DNA from: Xaviernesmea rhizosphaerae
Lineage (GTDB): Bacteria; Pseudomonadota; Alphaproteobacteria; Rhizobiales; Rhizobiaceae
Direction: 5' to 3'
Assembly: GCF_001938945.1 (NCBI RefSeq)
Contig: NZ_MKIO01000031.1
Location: forward strand, 327,474-371,415
DNA length: 43,942 nucleotides
The translations under genes and the position numbers were made by a program. This document shows positions 7,631 to 16,356 of this stretch, piece after piece. Below the pieces are notes generated by a model, which had not been told where the DNA came from, did not search any database, and saw only the letters and a list, made by a program, of their open reading frames with translations. Position 1 is the first letter of the stretch; each line of letters opens with the position of its first letter.

Positions 7631-9274
7631 ATGACCATGAGCAAGCACATCACGCCGGCTGAGGCCGCCGCGCTCATTCCGGACGGGGCGGTGGTCTCCG
7701 TCTCCTCCTCCAGCGGGCTCGGCTGCCCCGACCTGATGCTGAAGGCGATTGGCGCGCGCTTCGAGGAGACCGGCCACCCGCGCGAGATCACCACGCTGCA
7801 TCCGATCGCTGCCGGCGACATGAGCGGCATCAAAGGCGTCGACCATATCGCCCGCAAGGGACTTCTCAAGAAGATCCTCGGCGGCTCCTATCCGTCGGGC
7901 CCCTCCACCGCCGAGCCGCCGCTGATCTGGCAGATGATCACCGGCAACGAAATCCCGGCCTATAACATCCCCTCCGGCATCCTCTTCGACATGCACCGCG
8001 AGGCGGCGGCCAAGCGTCCGGGTGTGCTGACCAAGGTCGGCCTCGACACCTTTGTCGATCCTGCCCGCCAGGGCTGCGCCATGAACGGGCGCGGGGCAGA
8101 AGAGCCCGTGGTCAAGCGCGTGACCTTCGAGGGCGAGGATTACCTGTTCTTCCCGGCCATCGTGCCCGAGGTCGCCATCATCCGCGCCACCACGGCGGAC
8201 GAGCGCGGCAACCTGACCTATGAGCATGAAGGCGCCTATCTCGGCGGCCTCGACCAGGCGCTCGCCGCGCGCAACAATGGCGGCATCGTCATCGCCCAGG
8301 TCAAGCGCATCACCAAGCAGGGTTCGCTGAAGCCGCATGACGTGCGCGTGCCCGGCATGCTGGTCGATTACATCGTCACCGATCCCGAACAGAAGCAGAC
8401 CACCCAGACGCTCTACGATCCGGCGATCTCCGGCGAGATCTTCCATCCGCTCGATGGCTTCAGCCTTCCGGAGTTCAACATTCAGAAGGTCATCGCGCGG
8501 CGGGTGGCGCAGGAGCTTCAGGCCGGCAGCTGCGTCAATCTCGGCTTCGGCATCTCGGCCAATGTGCCGCGCATTCTCATGGAGGAAGGCCTTCACGGAT
8601 CGATCACCTGGGTGATCGAACAGGGCGCGGTCGGCGGCGTGCCCCTGCTCGACTTCGCCTTCGGCTGCGCTTCCAATGCCGACGCCTATATGCCCTCGCC
8701 CTATCAGTTCACCTATTTCCAGGGCGGCGGCTTCGATGCCTCGCTGCTCTCCTTCCTGGAGATCGGCCGCGACGGCTCGGTCAATGTCTCCAAGCTCTCC
8801 TTCCGGCCGCATGTGACGGCCGGCGCCGGCGGCTTTGTCGACATCACCGCGCGGGCCCGCAAGATCGTCTTCTCCGGCATGTTCAATGCCGGCGCCAGGC
8901 TCGCCATTGCCGATGGCCGGCTGGTGATCGAGAAGGAAGGCAAGCTGAAGAAGCTGGTCGAAGCGGTCGAGCATGTCACCTTCTCCGGCCGGCGGGCGAT
9001 CGAGCAGGGCCAGGACATCACCTATGTCACCGAGCGCTGCGTGATGAAGCTGACGCCCGAGGGCATCACGTTGACGGAGATCGCGCCCGGCATCGACCTG
9101 CAGCGCGATGTTCTCGACCAGTCGGAATTCCCGCTCCTGGTCGCGGACGACCTCAAGGTGATGGATGCGCGCCTCTTCGCCGAGGCGCCGCTCGGCCTGT
9201 CGCTGCCGCAAAAGCCGGCGCGCCGTCTGGCCCGGACCGAGCAGCGGGCTCTCGGGGAGGCCGTCCATGCCTAG
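7631..9274 (+). CDS. Acyl-CoA:acetate/3-ketoacid CoA-transferase (class I, fused alpha-beta)
   Basis: A 547-residue family I CoA-transferase in which the alpha and beta parts are fused, as in propionate CoA-transferase and E. coli YdiF. It moves CoA between an acyl-CoA and a free acid by a glutamyl-CoA intermediate. The N-terminal half carries the glycine-rich VSVSSSSGLGCPDLML region. The catalytic Glu is in VIEQGAVGGVPLL at about residue 330. The length is normal for fused members. I choose the ATG at 7631 because GGAAAG ends 6 nt upstream; an ATG at 7637 is possible. The next gene, enoyl-CoA hydratase, starts 8 bases before this gene's stop. It probably activates a carboxylic acid for the hydratase. 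The acid is unknown. Confidence 0.9.
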   Translation: MTMSKHITPAEAAALIPDGAVVSVSSSSGLGCPDLMLKAIGARFEETGHPREITTLHPIAAGDMSGIKGVDHIARKGLLKKILGGSYPSGPSTAEPPLIWQMITGNEIPAYNIPSGILFDMHREAAAKRPGVLTKVGLDTFVDPARQGCAMNGRGAEEPVVKRVTFEGEDYLFFPAIVPEVAIIRATTADERGNLTYEHEGAYLGGLDQALAARNNGGIVIAQVKRITKQGSLKPHDVRVPGMLVDYIVTDPEQKQTTQTLYDPAISGEIFHPLDGFSLPEFNIQKVIARRVAQELQAGSCVNLGFGISANVPRILMEEGLHGSITWVIEQGAVGGVPLLDFAFGCASNADAYMPSPYQFTYFQGGGFDASLLSFLEIGRDGSVNVSKLSFRPHVTAGAGGFVDITARARKIVFSGMFNAGARLAIADGRLVIEKEGKLKKLVEAVEHVTFSGRRAIEQGQDITYVTERCVMKLTPEGITLTEIAPGIDLQRDVLDQSEFPLLVADDLKVMDARLFAEAPLGLSLPQKPARRLARTEQRALGEAVHA

Positions 9275-10049
9275 CGGAAGCGTCGATATCGCCATTGACG
9301 GCGCGGTCGCCGTCCTGACCCTTTGCCGGCCGGACAAGCTGAACGCGCTCGACATCGACATGCTCAAGGCGCTGCATTCGGCGGCGGACGCCGTCGAGGC
9401 CGATGCGCGGGTGCGGGTCGCCATTCTCACCGGTGCGGGCAAGGGCTTTTCCGCCGGCGGCGACATCAAGGCCTGGGGCGGCATGCGGCCGGAGGAATTC
9501 GGCCATGCCTGGGTGCGCCATGGCCACCGCGTGTTCGAGCGGCTGGCAACGCTGCGCATGCCGCTGATCGCCGCGCTGAACGGCCATGCGCTGGGTGGCG
9601 GGCTGGAACTGGCCGGGATCGCCGATCTGCGCATCGCCGAGGAGCAGATCAGGATCGGCCTGCCGGAAACGGGGCTGGGCATGGTGCCCGGTTGGTCCGG
9701 CACGCAGAGGCTTGTCAGGCGTTTCGGCGCGCAGGTCGTCAGGCGCATGGCGCTGGGCGGCGAGGTCTTCACGGCGCGCGAGGCCTGCGCGCTGGGGATC
9801 GTCGATTCCGTGGCCCCGACCGGCGAAGCCCTGCAGGCAGCCAGGGAGCAGGCGGCGCGCATCGCCGCACGCGGACCCGCCGCCAATGAGATCGTCAAGC
9901 TGATGATCGCAAGCGCCAGCGGGGAGGACAATGGCGGGGCCGTGGAAGCCCTGGGATCGATCCTGGCGGCCAAGACCGGCGATCTCAGGGAAGGCGTCGC
10001 CGCCTTCTCGCAGAAGCGCGCCGCAGAATTCAAGGGAGAATGGTCATGA
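9267..10049 (+). CDS. Enoyl-CoA hydratase/isomerase family protein
   Basis: A crotonase-fold protein of 260 residues, normal for the family. The oxyanion-hole segments are visible: FSAGGDIKAWGG (about residues 60-71) and ALGGGLELAGIADLRIA (about 108-124). PETGLGMVPG carries a Glu where catalytic acids usually lie. It could hydrate an enoyl-CoA or act as an isomerase or lyase; crotonase subtypes cannot be told apart by eye. The start at 9267 has GGGGAGG 6 nt upstream and overlaps the CoA-transferase gene by 8 bases. The stop overlaps the aldehyde dehydrogenase start in an ATGA, so the three genes are translationally coupled. Confidence 0.92.
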   Translation: MPSGSVDIAIDGAVAVLTLCRPDKLNALDIDMLKALHSAADAVEADARVRVAILTGAGKGFSAGGDIKAWGGMRPEEFGHAWVRHGHRVFERLATLRMPLIAALNGHALGGGLELAGIADLRIAEEQIRIGLPETGLGMVPGWSGTQRLVRRFGAQVVRRMALGGEVFTAREACALGIVDSVAPTGEALQAAREQAARIAARGPAANEIVKLMIASASGEDNGGAVEALGSILAAKTGDLREGVAAFSQKRAAEFKGEWS

Positions 10050-11566
10050 CAGTTCTGGTGGCGCCCAAGGCGCTGGCGAACCACGCCGCACGCGATTTCA
10101 GGATGCTGATCGACGGGCGCTGGGAGAGTGGCGAGGGTCAGCCGATCGAGCGCGTGGCGCCGAGCCATGGCGTCGTCGTCAGCCGCTATCCGGCCGGCAC
10201 GGCCGCCGATGCCGAGCGGGCGATCGCCGCTGCGCGCCGCGCTTTCGATGACGGCCCCTGGCCGCGCATGACGGCGTCCGAGCGCTCGGCGGCGCTGCTC
10301 AAGGCGGCCGATCTGATCGCCGCCCGCGCCGAAGAGCTCGCTTATCTCGACGCCATCGAGGCCGGCAAGCCGATCTCGCAGGTGCGTGGCGAAATCGCCG
10401 GCGCGGTCGATATCTGGCGCTATGCCGCGGCCCTTGCCCGCGACCTGCATGGCGAAAGCTACAATACGCTGGGCGATGGCACACTGGGCGTGGTGCTGCG
10501 CGAGGCGATCGGCGTGGTCTCCATCATCACGCCGTGGAATTTCCCCTTCCTGATCGTCGGCCAGAAGCTGCCCTTCGCGCTCGCCGCCGGCTGCACCACC
10601 GTCGTCAAGCCGTCCGAACTCACATCCGGCTCGACGCTGCTGCTGGGCGAAATCCTCGAAGAGGCCGGCCTGCCGAAGGGTGCCCTCAACATCGTCACCG
10701 GCACAGGTCCCGCCGTCGGCGCGGTGCTGACCGCGCATCCCGAGGTCGACATGGTCTCCTTCACCGGCTCCACCGGCGTCGGCCGGCTGACCATGGCCAG
10801 CGCCGCGCAGACGCTGAAGAAGGTTTCGCTGGAGCTCGGCGGCAAGAATCCGCAGATCGTCTTTCCCGATGCCGATCTCGATGCCTTCATCGATGCCGCC
10901 GTCTTCGGCGCCTATTTCAATGCCGGCGAATGCTGCAATGCTGGCTCGCGGCTGATCCTGCACAAGAGCATCGCCGCCGATGTGGTCAAGCGTGTGGCCG
11001 AGCTCTCCCGCCAAGTGAAGGTCGGCGATCCGCTCGATCCGGCGACGCAGGTCGGTGCGATCATCACGCCGCAGCATCTCGACAAGATCGCCGCCTATGT
11101 CAGCGGCGCCACGGGCAGCGGCGCAACGATTGCGCAAGGCGGGCAGACGCTCGATTTCGGCATGGGCCAGTTCATGGCGCCGACGATTCTGGAAGCCGTG
11201 ACGCCGGACATGGCCGTCGCCCGCGAGGAAGTCTTCGGCCCGGTGCTCTCGGTGCTGACCTTCGAGACCACGGCGGAGGCCATCGCGATCGCCAATTCGA
11301 TCGATTACGGCCTCTCGGCCGGCGTCTGGAGCCGCGATTTCGACACCTGCCTGACGATCGGCCGCCGCGTTCGGGCCGGCACGGTCTGGATGAACACCTT
11401 CATGGATGGCGCCTCGGAGCTGCCCTTCGGCGGATACAAACAGTCCGGCCTCGGCCGCGAGCTCGGCCGCCACGCGGTGGAGGATTACACCGAGACCAAG
11501 ACGCTGAACATGCATATCGGCGCCCGCACAGGCTGGTGGATGCCGAGGAAGGAACAAATGGCCTGA
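10046..11566 (+). CDS. NAD(P)-dependent aldehyde dehydrogenase
   Basis: An aldehyde dehydrogenase of 506 residues that oxidises an aldehyde to a carboxylic acid. The catalytic nucleophile is Cys297 (in NAGECCNAGSR) and the general base is Glu263 (in LELGGKNPQIVF). The cofactor-binding motif is FTGSTGVGR, and the N-terminal fold motif is ITPWNFPFLIVGQKLPFALA. The start at 10046 is favoured over the ATG at 10040, because GGGAGA lies 7 nt upstream and the ATG overlaps the hydratase stop (ATGA). The acid it makes could feed the CoA-transferase in the same operon. A 142-bp palindromic repeat begins on the last base of its stop codon, suggesting that this three-gene unit ends there. Confidence 0.94.
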   Translation: MTVLVAPKALANHAARDFRMLIDGRWESGEGQPIERVAPSHGVVVSRYPAGTAADAERAIAAARRAFDDGPWPRMTASERSAALLKAADLIAARAEELAYLDAIEAGKPISQVRGEIAGAVDIWRYAAALARDLHGESYNTLGDGTLGVVLREAIGVVSIITPWNFPFLIVGQKLPFALAAGCTTVVKPSELTSGSTLLLGEILEEAGLPKGALNIVTGTGPAVGAVLTAHPEVDMVSFTGSTGVGRLTMASAAQTLKKVSLELGGKNPQIVFPDADLDAFIDAAVFGAYFNAGECCNAGSRLILHKSIAADVVKRVAELSRQVKVGDPLDPATQVGAIITPQHLDKIAAYVSGATGSGATIAQGGQTLDFGMGQFMAPTILEAVTPDMAVAREEVFGPVLSVLTFETTAEAIAIANSIDYGLSAGVWSRDFDTCLTIGRRVRAGTVWMNTFMDGASELPFGGYKQSGLGRELGRHAVEDYTETKTLNMHIGARTGWWMPRKEQMA

Positions 11567-11707
11567 CAGTCTGTCCAAGAATCGCCGTTGGCCGCCTGCA
11601 AATGGCAATTTCTGCGCTTCCGGTGCTCACGTACCCTCAGTACGCTGCGCTCCGGTTCTCGAAATCACCATTTTCGTCAGACCAACAGCAATTCTTGAAC
11701 AGACTGT
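11566..11707 (+). repeat. 142-bp imperfect palindromic repeat, copy 1
   Basis: The element runs from ACAGTCTGT to ACAGACTGT. Almost its whole length is an imperfect palindrome, with the left half pairing with the right half around a centre near 11637 (CGTAC...GTACG). A second copy at 43694-43835 has the same length and orientation and differs at five positions. In both copies the first A of the element is the last base of a stop codon (here TGA). Here the terminal repeats extend to a perfect TGACAGTCTGT/ACAGACTGTCA. It encodes no protein. It may act as a 3'-end hairpin for the dehydrogenase transcript. Confidence 0.85.
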
Positions 11708-11884
11708 CAGGCGTCATCCGGCCGGAAAGAGGACCGGCCGGATCTGCTTCGACCATAAGAGCCTCAGGCGCCCGGCCGGTGGGACGGCAGGGCGCATCAA
11801 GGCGAGGAGACACCGTCTGAGGAGGCGGCTGGTCGGCTGCGGGAAGGGCCCGCGCCGATGGACACGTGCACTGGGAGGAACAGT
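11708..11884 (+). promoter_or_regulatory. Leader region of the sugar ABC transporter operon
   Basis: This is 177 bases between the palindromic repeat and the binding-protein start. It contains no gene. It is the probable site of a separate promoter for the transporter genes, if the repeat terminates the upstream unit. GGGAGGAAC at about 11873-11881 is the ribosome binding site for the binding protein. Confidence 0.4.
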
Positions 11885-13159
11885 ATGCGCAAGTTGATGA
11901 CATCGACCGCCATGGCCGCGCTGGCTTTGAGCGGACTGGCCATGACCGGCCTGACCACGACGGCGGCCGCCGCCGACAAGGAAGTGCAGATGCTGCACTG
12001 GTGGACCTCGGGCGGCGAGGCTGCGGCGCTCAACGTCTTGAAGCAGGATCTGGCCAAGGAAGGCTTTGGCTGGAAAGACGTGCCGGTTGCCGGCGGCGGC
12101 GGCGACGCGGCCATGACGGCGCTGAAAGCCATGGTGGCGGCCGGCAACTATCCGACCGCCTCGCAGATGCTGGGCTATACGGTTCTCGACTATGCCCAGG
12201 CCGGCGTGATGGGCGACCTCACGGAAACCGCGAAGAAGGAAGGCTGGGACAAGTCCGTTCCCGCCGCCTTGCAGAAATTCTCGGTCTATGAGGGCAAATG
12301 GGTCGCGGCCCCCGTCAACGTCCATTCCGTCAACTGGCTCTGGATCAACAAGGCCGTGATGGACAAGATCGGCGGCAAGCAGCCGAAGACCTTCGACGAC
12401 CTGATCGCGCTGCTCGACAAGGCCAAGGCGGCCGGCGTCACGCCGCTCGCCCTCGGCGGCCAGAGCTGGCAGGAAGCCACCATGTTCGACTCCATCGTCG
12501 AATCCACTGGCGGCCCCGAGTTCTACAAGAAGGCCTTCAACGATCTGGACGAGGCGTCGCTGAAGTCCGATACGATGAAGAAGTCCTTCGATAACCTCGC
12601 CCGGATCGTCAAATATGTCGATCCCAACTATTCCGGCCGCGACTGGAACCTTGCCACCGCCATGGTGATCAAGGGCGAGGCGCTGGTTCAGGTCATGGGC
12701 GACTGGGCCAAGGGCGAATTCGTCGCCGCCAAGAAGAAGCCGGACACCGACTTCCTCTGCTACCGCTTCCCCGGCACCGAAGGCAGCGTGATCTACAATT
12801 CGGATATGTTCGGCATGTTCAACGTGCCGGCCGACCGCAAGGCCGCGCAGGTGGCGCTGGCCACCGCCACGCTGTCGAAGAGCTTCCAGTCGGCCTTCAA
12901 CGTGGTCAAGGGCTCAGTCCCCGCCCGCACCGACGTGCCGGACACGGCCTTCGATGCCTGCGGCAAGAAGGGCATCGCCGACCTCAAGGCCGCCAACGAG
13001 AAGGGCACGCTGTTCGGCTCGCTGGCGCAGGGCTATGGCGCGCCGCCGGCCATCGCCAATGCCTATAAGGACGTCGTCTCCAAATTCGTCCACGGCCAGA
13101 TCAAGACCTCGGAAGAGGCCGTGACCCAGCTCGTTCAGGCCATCGACGACGCCCGATAA
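11885..13159 (+). CDS. Carbohydrate ABC transporter substrate-binding protein (CUT1 type)
   Basis: A periplasmic sugar-binding protein of 424 residues. A Sec signal peptide (hydrophobic core [14 protein letters not shown], cleavage near residue 31 after TAAAA) is followed by a family 1 extracellular solute-binding fold. The opening [20 protein letters not shown] and the [20 protein letters not shown] segment resemble glucose/mannose-binding proteins of the GtsA group. The start at 11885 is chosen for the GGGAGGAAC just upstream and the immediate signal peptide. The partner permease genes follow after a 186-base gap with two hairpin structures, an arrangement that could let the binding protein be made in excess. 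Confidence 0.92.
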   Translation: MRKLMTSTAMAALALSGLAMTGLTTTAAAADKEVQMLHWWTSGGEAAALNVLKQDLAKEGFGWKDVPVAGGGGDAAMTALKAMVAAGNYPTASQMLGYTVLDYAQAGVMGDLTETAKKEGWDKSVPAALQKFSVYEGKWVAAPVNVHSVNWLWINKAVMDKIGGKQPKTFDDLIALLDKAKAAGVTPLALGGQSWQEATMFDSIVESTGGPEFYKKAFNDLDEASLKSDTMKKSFDNLARIVKYVDPNYSGRDWNLATAMVIKGEALVQVMGDWAKGEFVAAKKKPDTDFLCYRFPGTEGSVIYNSDMFGMFNVPADRKAAQVALATATLSKSFQSAFNVVKGSVPARTDVPDTAFDACGKKGIADLKAANEKGTLFGSLAQGYGAPPAIANAYKDVVSKFVHGQIKTSEEAVTQLVQAIDDAR

Positions 13160-13177
13160 GCGCGCCGACCCGCAGTA

Positions 13178-13210
13178 CCTTTCCGCTTCGGCTTGCCCGG
13201 AGCGGAAAGG
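13178..13210 (+). terminator. Hairpin after the sugar-binding-protein gene
   Basis: CCTTTCCGCT and AGCGGAAAGG form a perfect 10-bp stem with a 13-base loop, 18 bases after the stop codon. It has no T-run, so partial termination or 3'-end protection of the binding-protein mRNA is more likely than full termination. Confidence 0.55.
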
Positions 13211-13223
13211 ACAGACGACACCC

Positions 13224-13325
13224 TTAGAGCGCCATCCGATCTAACGACATCAGATCGGCGCTCTAAGCCTTTTTATCTGCAGCATAATCTTATCGATCCT
13301 CGTTTCACTCGGATCGGATCATGCT
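13224..13325 (+). repeat. Two-module intergenic palindromic element
   Basis: Module one pairs TTAGAGCGCC...GATCT with AGATCGGCGCTCTAA (13224-13266). After a T-rich joint, module two pairs GCATAATCTTATCGATCC with the region up to GGATCATGC (about 13281-13325). This layout of two hairpins with a T-rich spacer resembles mosaic palindromes common between rhizobial genes. It separates the binding-protein gene from the permeases. Confidence 0.6.
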
Positions 13326-13345
13326 CGAAGAAGGGACAGAGCGCC

Positions 13346-14293
13346 ATGAGCAGCGTCGCGACCACCGAACCGATCCTGACCCCCGCCAAGTCGACGCCGA
13401 TCCGCACGCGGCTGCAGAACGCCCTGCCGCAGATCGTGCTGGCGCCGAGCTTCGCCATTACCCTGGTCTTCGTCTACGGCTTCATCGCCTGGACGGCCTA
13501 TCTCTCCTTTACCAATTCCAAGACCTTCCCGTCCTACGCGCTGACGGGCACGCGGGCCTATGAGCGGCTCTGGCGCTGGACCTTCGAGAACGACCCGCCC
13601 TCCTCCTGGTACACCTCGATCACCAATATGGGCATCTTCGGCGTGCTCTATGTCGGCATCTGCCTGGCGCTCGGCCTGTTCCTGGCGATCCTGATGGACC
13701 AGAAAATCCGCGGCGAAGGCGTGCTCCGGCCGATCTTCCTCTATCCGCTGGCGCTGTCCTTCATCGTCACGGGCGTGGCCTGGAAATGGTTTCTCGATCC
13801 CGGCCTCGGCCTGGAGCAGACGCTGCATCATTTCGGCTGGACCAGCTTCCACTTCGACTGGATCAAGAACAAGGACTACGTCATCTACACGGTGGTTATC
13901 GCCGGCGTCTGGCAGGCCTCCGGCTTCGTCATGGCCATGTTCCTGGCGGGGCTGCGCGGCATCGACAGCGAGATCATGAAGGCCGCGCAGATCGACGGCG
14001 CCACCACAGGCCAGCTCTATCGTCGGATCATCATCCCGCTTCTGCGCCCGGTCTTCCTTTCGGCCTTCATCGTGCTCGCCCATATGGCGATCAAGTCCTA
14101 CGACCTCGTGGTGGCGCTGACCTCGGGCGGGCCCGGCGGCTCGGCCTGGCTGCCATCGAACTTCATGTATGAATACACCTTCAAGCGCAACGAGATGGCC
14201 GTCGGCTCGGCCAGCGCGATCATCATGCTGATGACGATCTCCGCCATCATCGTTCCCTATCTCTACTCCGAGCTGAAGGAGAAGGCCCGATGA
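13346..14293 (+). CDS. Carbohydrate ABC transporter permease (MalF/UgpA type)
   Basis: An inner-membrane permease of 315 residues with about six membrane segments. The EAA loop is AAQIDGATTGQLYRRIIIPL, which docks on the ATPase. The start at 13346 (MSSVATTEPIL) is chosen because AAGGGA lies about 10 nt upstream. An open frame extends back to 13193, but that stretch is the palindromic element. The last codons overlap the next permease by 4 bases (ATGA). Confidence 0.93.
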   Translation: MSSVATTEPILTPAKSTPIRTRLQNALPQIVLAPSFAITLVFVYGFIAWTAYLSFTNSKTFPSYALTGTRAYERLWRWTFENDPPSSWYTSITNMGIFGVLYVGICLALGLFLAILMDQKIRGEGVLRPIFLYPLALSFIVTGVAWKWFLDPGLGLEQTLHHFGWTSFHFDWIKNKDYVIYTVVIAGVWQASGFVMAMFLAGLRGIDSEIMKAAQIDGATTGQLYRRIIIPLLRPVFLSAFIVLAHMAIKSYDLVVALTSGGPGGSAWLPSNFMYEYTFKRNEMAVGSASAIIMLMTISAIIVPYLYSELKEKAR

Positions 14294-15222
14294 GCGCCGC
14301 GACCCTTTCCGCGTCCGGAAACCAGAACCGCTGGATCGGCCGCGTGGCGATTTATGGCCTGCTGATCCTCTTCGCCATTCTCTATCTCATGCCGCTCTTC
14401 GTCATGCTGGTCACCTCGTTCAAGACCATGGACGAGATCCAGAACGGCAACATGCTCTCGCTGCCGCAGGCGCCGACGCTCGACCCCTGGTTCAAGGCCT
14501 GGGGGGAGACTTGCGTCGGCCTCACCTGCGCCGGCATCAAGGGCTATTTCTGGAACTCGCTGAAGATGGTGGTGCCGGCCGTGGCCATCTCCACCATTCT
14601 CGGCGCGCTGAACGGCTATGTGCTGACCAAGTGGCGCTTTCCCGGCCACACGCTGGTGTTCGGGCTGATGCTGTTTGCCTGCTTCATCCCCTTCCAGTCG
14701 GTGCTTCTGCCGATGGCCACCATTCTTGGCAGCCTGGGCCGCTTCGGCATGGCGCTGCAGGACCAGATCGGGATGACGCTCGGCTTCGGCAATCCCACGG
14801 TCAATCTGGTGATCGTCCACGTGATCTACGGCCTCGGTTTCACCACCCTGTTCTTCCGCAATTACTACGAGGCCTTTCCCAACGAGCTGGTGCGCGCCGC
14901 CCAGGTCGATGGCGCCAGCTTCTTCCAGATCTTCCGGCGGATCATGCTGCCCAATTCGCTGCCGATCATCGTGGTCACCGTGATCTACCAGTTCACCAAC
15001 ATCTGGAACGACTTCCTGTTCGCCTCCGCCTATGCCGGGTCGGGCGAGTCCATGCCGATGACGGTGGCGCTCAACAACGTCGTCAACACCTCGACCGGCG
15101 TGGTCGAATACAATGTCAACATGGCCGCCGCGATGATCGCCGCCATGCCAACCCTCCTCGTCTACATCGTCGCCGGCCGCTATTTCGTGCGCGGTCTGAT
15201 GGCGGGCGCCGTCAAAGGATAA
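14290..15222 (+). CDS. Carbohydrate ABC transporter permease (MalG/UgpE type)
   Basis: The second permease, 310 residues, with about six membrane segments starting at IYGLLILFAILYLMPLFVML. The EAA loop is AAQVDGASFFQIFRRIMLPN. It pairs with the preceding permease to form the heterodimeric channel of a CUT1-type sugar importer. It overlaps the preceding gene by ATGA, and the ATPase gene follows after 4 bases, so the three are certainly co-translated. Confidence 0.94.
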   Translation: MSAATLSASGNQNRWIGRVAIYGLLILFAILYLMPLFVMLVTSFKTMDEIQNGNMLSLPQAPTLDPWFKAWGETCVGLTCAGIKGYFWNSLKMVVPAVAISTILGALNGYVLTKWRFPGHTLVFGLMLFACFIPFQSVLLPMATILGSLGRFGMALQDQIGMTLGFGNPTVNLVIVHVIYGLGFTTLFFRNYYEAFPNELVRAAQVDGASFFQIFRRIMLPNSLPIIVVTVIYQFTNIWNDFLFASAYAGSGESMPMTVALNNVVNTSTGVVEYNVNMAAAMIAAMPTLLVYIVAGRYFVRGLMAGAVKG

Positions 15223-15226
15223 AGCC

Positions 15227-16342
15227 ATGGCCTTCCTGCATATTTCCGGCCTGAGAAAGCGCTATGGCGCGCTCGAGATCCTCAAGGGCATCGACATTGA
15301 ACTGGAAAAGGGCGGCTTTCTCGTCCTGGTCGGCCCGTCGGGCTGCGGCAAGTCGACCCTGCTCAACACGATCGCCGGGCTGGAGACGATCACCGAGGGC
15401 GATATCAAGGTGGATGAGCGCAGCATTGCCGGTCTCCACCCCTCCAAGCGCGACATCGCCATGGTATTCCAGAGCTATGCGCTCTATCCGAACATGACAG
15501 TGGCGGGCAACATTGCCTTCGGCATGGAAATGCGCGGCGTGCCGGCCGACGAGCGCAAGCAGGCGATCGACAAGGTGGCCAAGGTGCTGCAGATCGGCCA
15601 TCTGCTGGACCGCAAGCCGAGCCAGCTTTCCGGCGGCCAGCGCCAGCGCGTGGCCATGGGCCGGGCGCTGGTGCGCGATCCCAAGCTCTTCCTGTTCGAC
15701 GAGCCGCTCTCCAACCTCGACGCCAAGCTGCGCGTGGACATGCGCACCGAAATCAAGCGGCTGCACCAGACCACGGGCAAGACCATCGTCTATGTCACCC
15801 ATGACCAGATCGAGGCGATGACGCTCGCCACCAAGATCGCGGTGATGAAGGAGGGGATCGTCCAGCAATTCGGCACCCCCGCCGAGATCTACAACAACCC
15901 CGCCAATATGTTCGTCGCCGATTTCATGGGCTCGCCGGCGATGAACCTCCTGTCCGGCCGCATCACCCGGGCAGACGACGGCCTTGCGGTCGCTCTGGAG
16001 CGCGCCGGCGGCGAGGCGATCCGGCTGCCCGTGGCCGCCGCCCAGGCCGCGCTCGCCCAATATGAAAACCGCGATGTCGTGTTCGGCATCCGGCCGGAAG
16101 CGCTGACCGACCCCGAGGGCGCGGATCGCAATGCCAGCGCGCTTGCGGAGAACGACTGCCTGATCGAGGTGGTCGAGCCTGCGGGCTCCGACACCTTCGC
16201 CGTCACCAAGCTCGGCGGGCGCGAGGTCGTCGCGCGCCTGAGGGCCGATGCCCGGATCAGGGCCGGCGAGATGGCGCGGCTCGCCTTCAATCTGGACAAG
16301 GCGGTGTTCTTCGATCCGCAGACCCAAGCGCGCATCGCCTGA
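15227..16342 (+). CDS. Sugar ABC transporter ATP-binding protein (UgpC/MalK type)
   Basis: A 371-residue ATPase of the MalK/UgpC/MsmK group. It has Walker A GPSGCGKST (residues 36-44), Q-loop VFQSYALYPNMTV, signature LSGGQRQRVAMGRALV, Walker B LFLFDEPLSNLDAKLR and the switch His in YVTHDQIEAMTLA. These are followed by a C-terminal TOBE/OB regulatory region (about 240-371) with VVFGIRPEAL. The ATPase completes the importer. The GMC oxidoreductase gene starts 14 bases downstream, so transport and oxidation are in one transcript. Confidence 0.95.
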   Translation: MAFLHISGLRKRYGALEILKGIDIELEKGGFLVLVGPSGCGKSTLLNTIAGLETITEGDIKVDERSIAGLHPSKRDIAMVFQSYALYPNMTVAGNIAFGMEMRGVPADERKQAIDKVAKVLQIGHLLDRKPSQLSGGQRQRVAMGRALVRDPKLFLFDEPLSNLDAKLRVDMRTEIKRLHQTTGKTIVYVTHDQIEAMTLATKIAVMKEGIVQQFGTPAEIYNNPANMFVADFMGSPAMNLLSGRITRADDGLAVALERAGGEAIRLPVAAAQAALAQYENRDVVFGIRPEALTDPEGADRNASALAENDCLIEVVEPAGSDTFAVTKLGGREVVARLRADARIRAGEMARLAFNLDKAVFFDPQTQARIA

Positions 16343-16356
16343 GGCCCCGCATCGTC

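Noticed and set aside
7082..11608. 1508-codon open frame on the minus strand
   Set aside because: It lies antisense to the CoA-transferase, hydratase, aldehyde dehydrogenase and part of LacI, all with clear family motifs. Its translation is low-complexity Arg/Gly/Ala-rich text. Long antisense frames are common in GC-rich genes with biased third positions.
11566..11707. Calling the 142-bp element an insertion sequence
   Set aside because: It is too short to encode a transposase, and no target-site duplication is visible. It is described as a palindromic repeat only.
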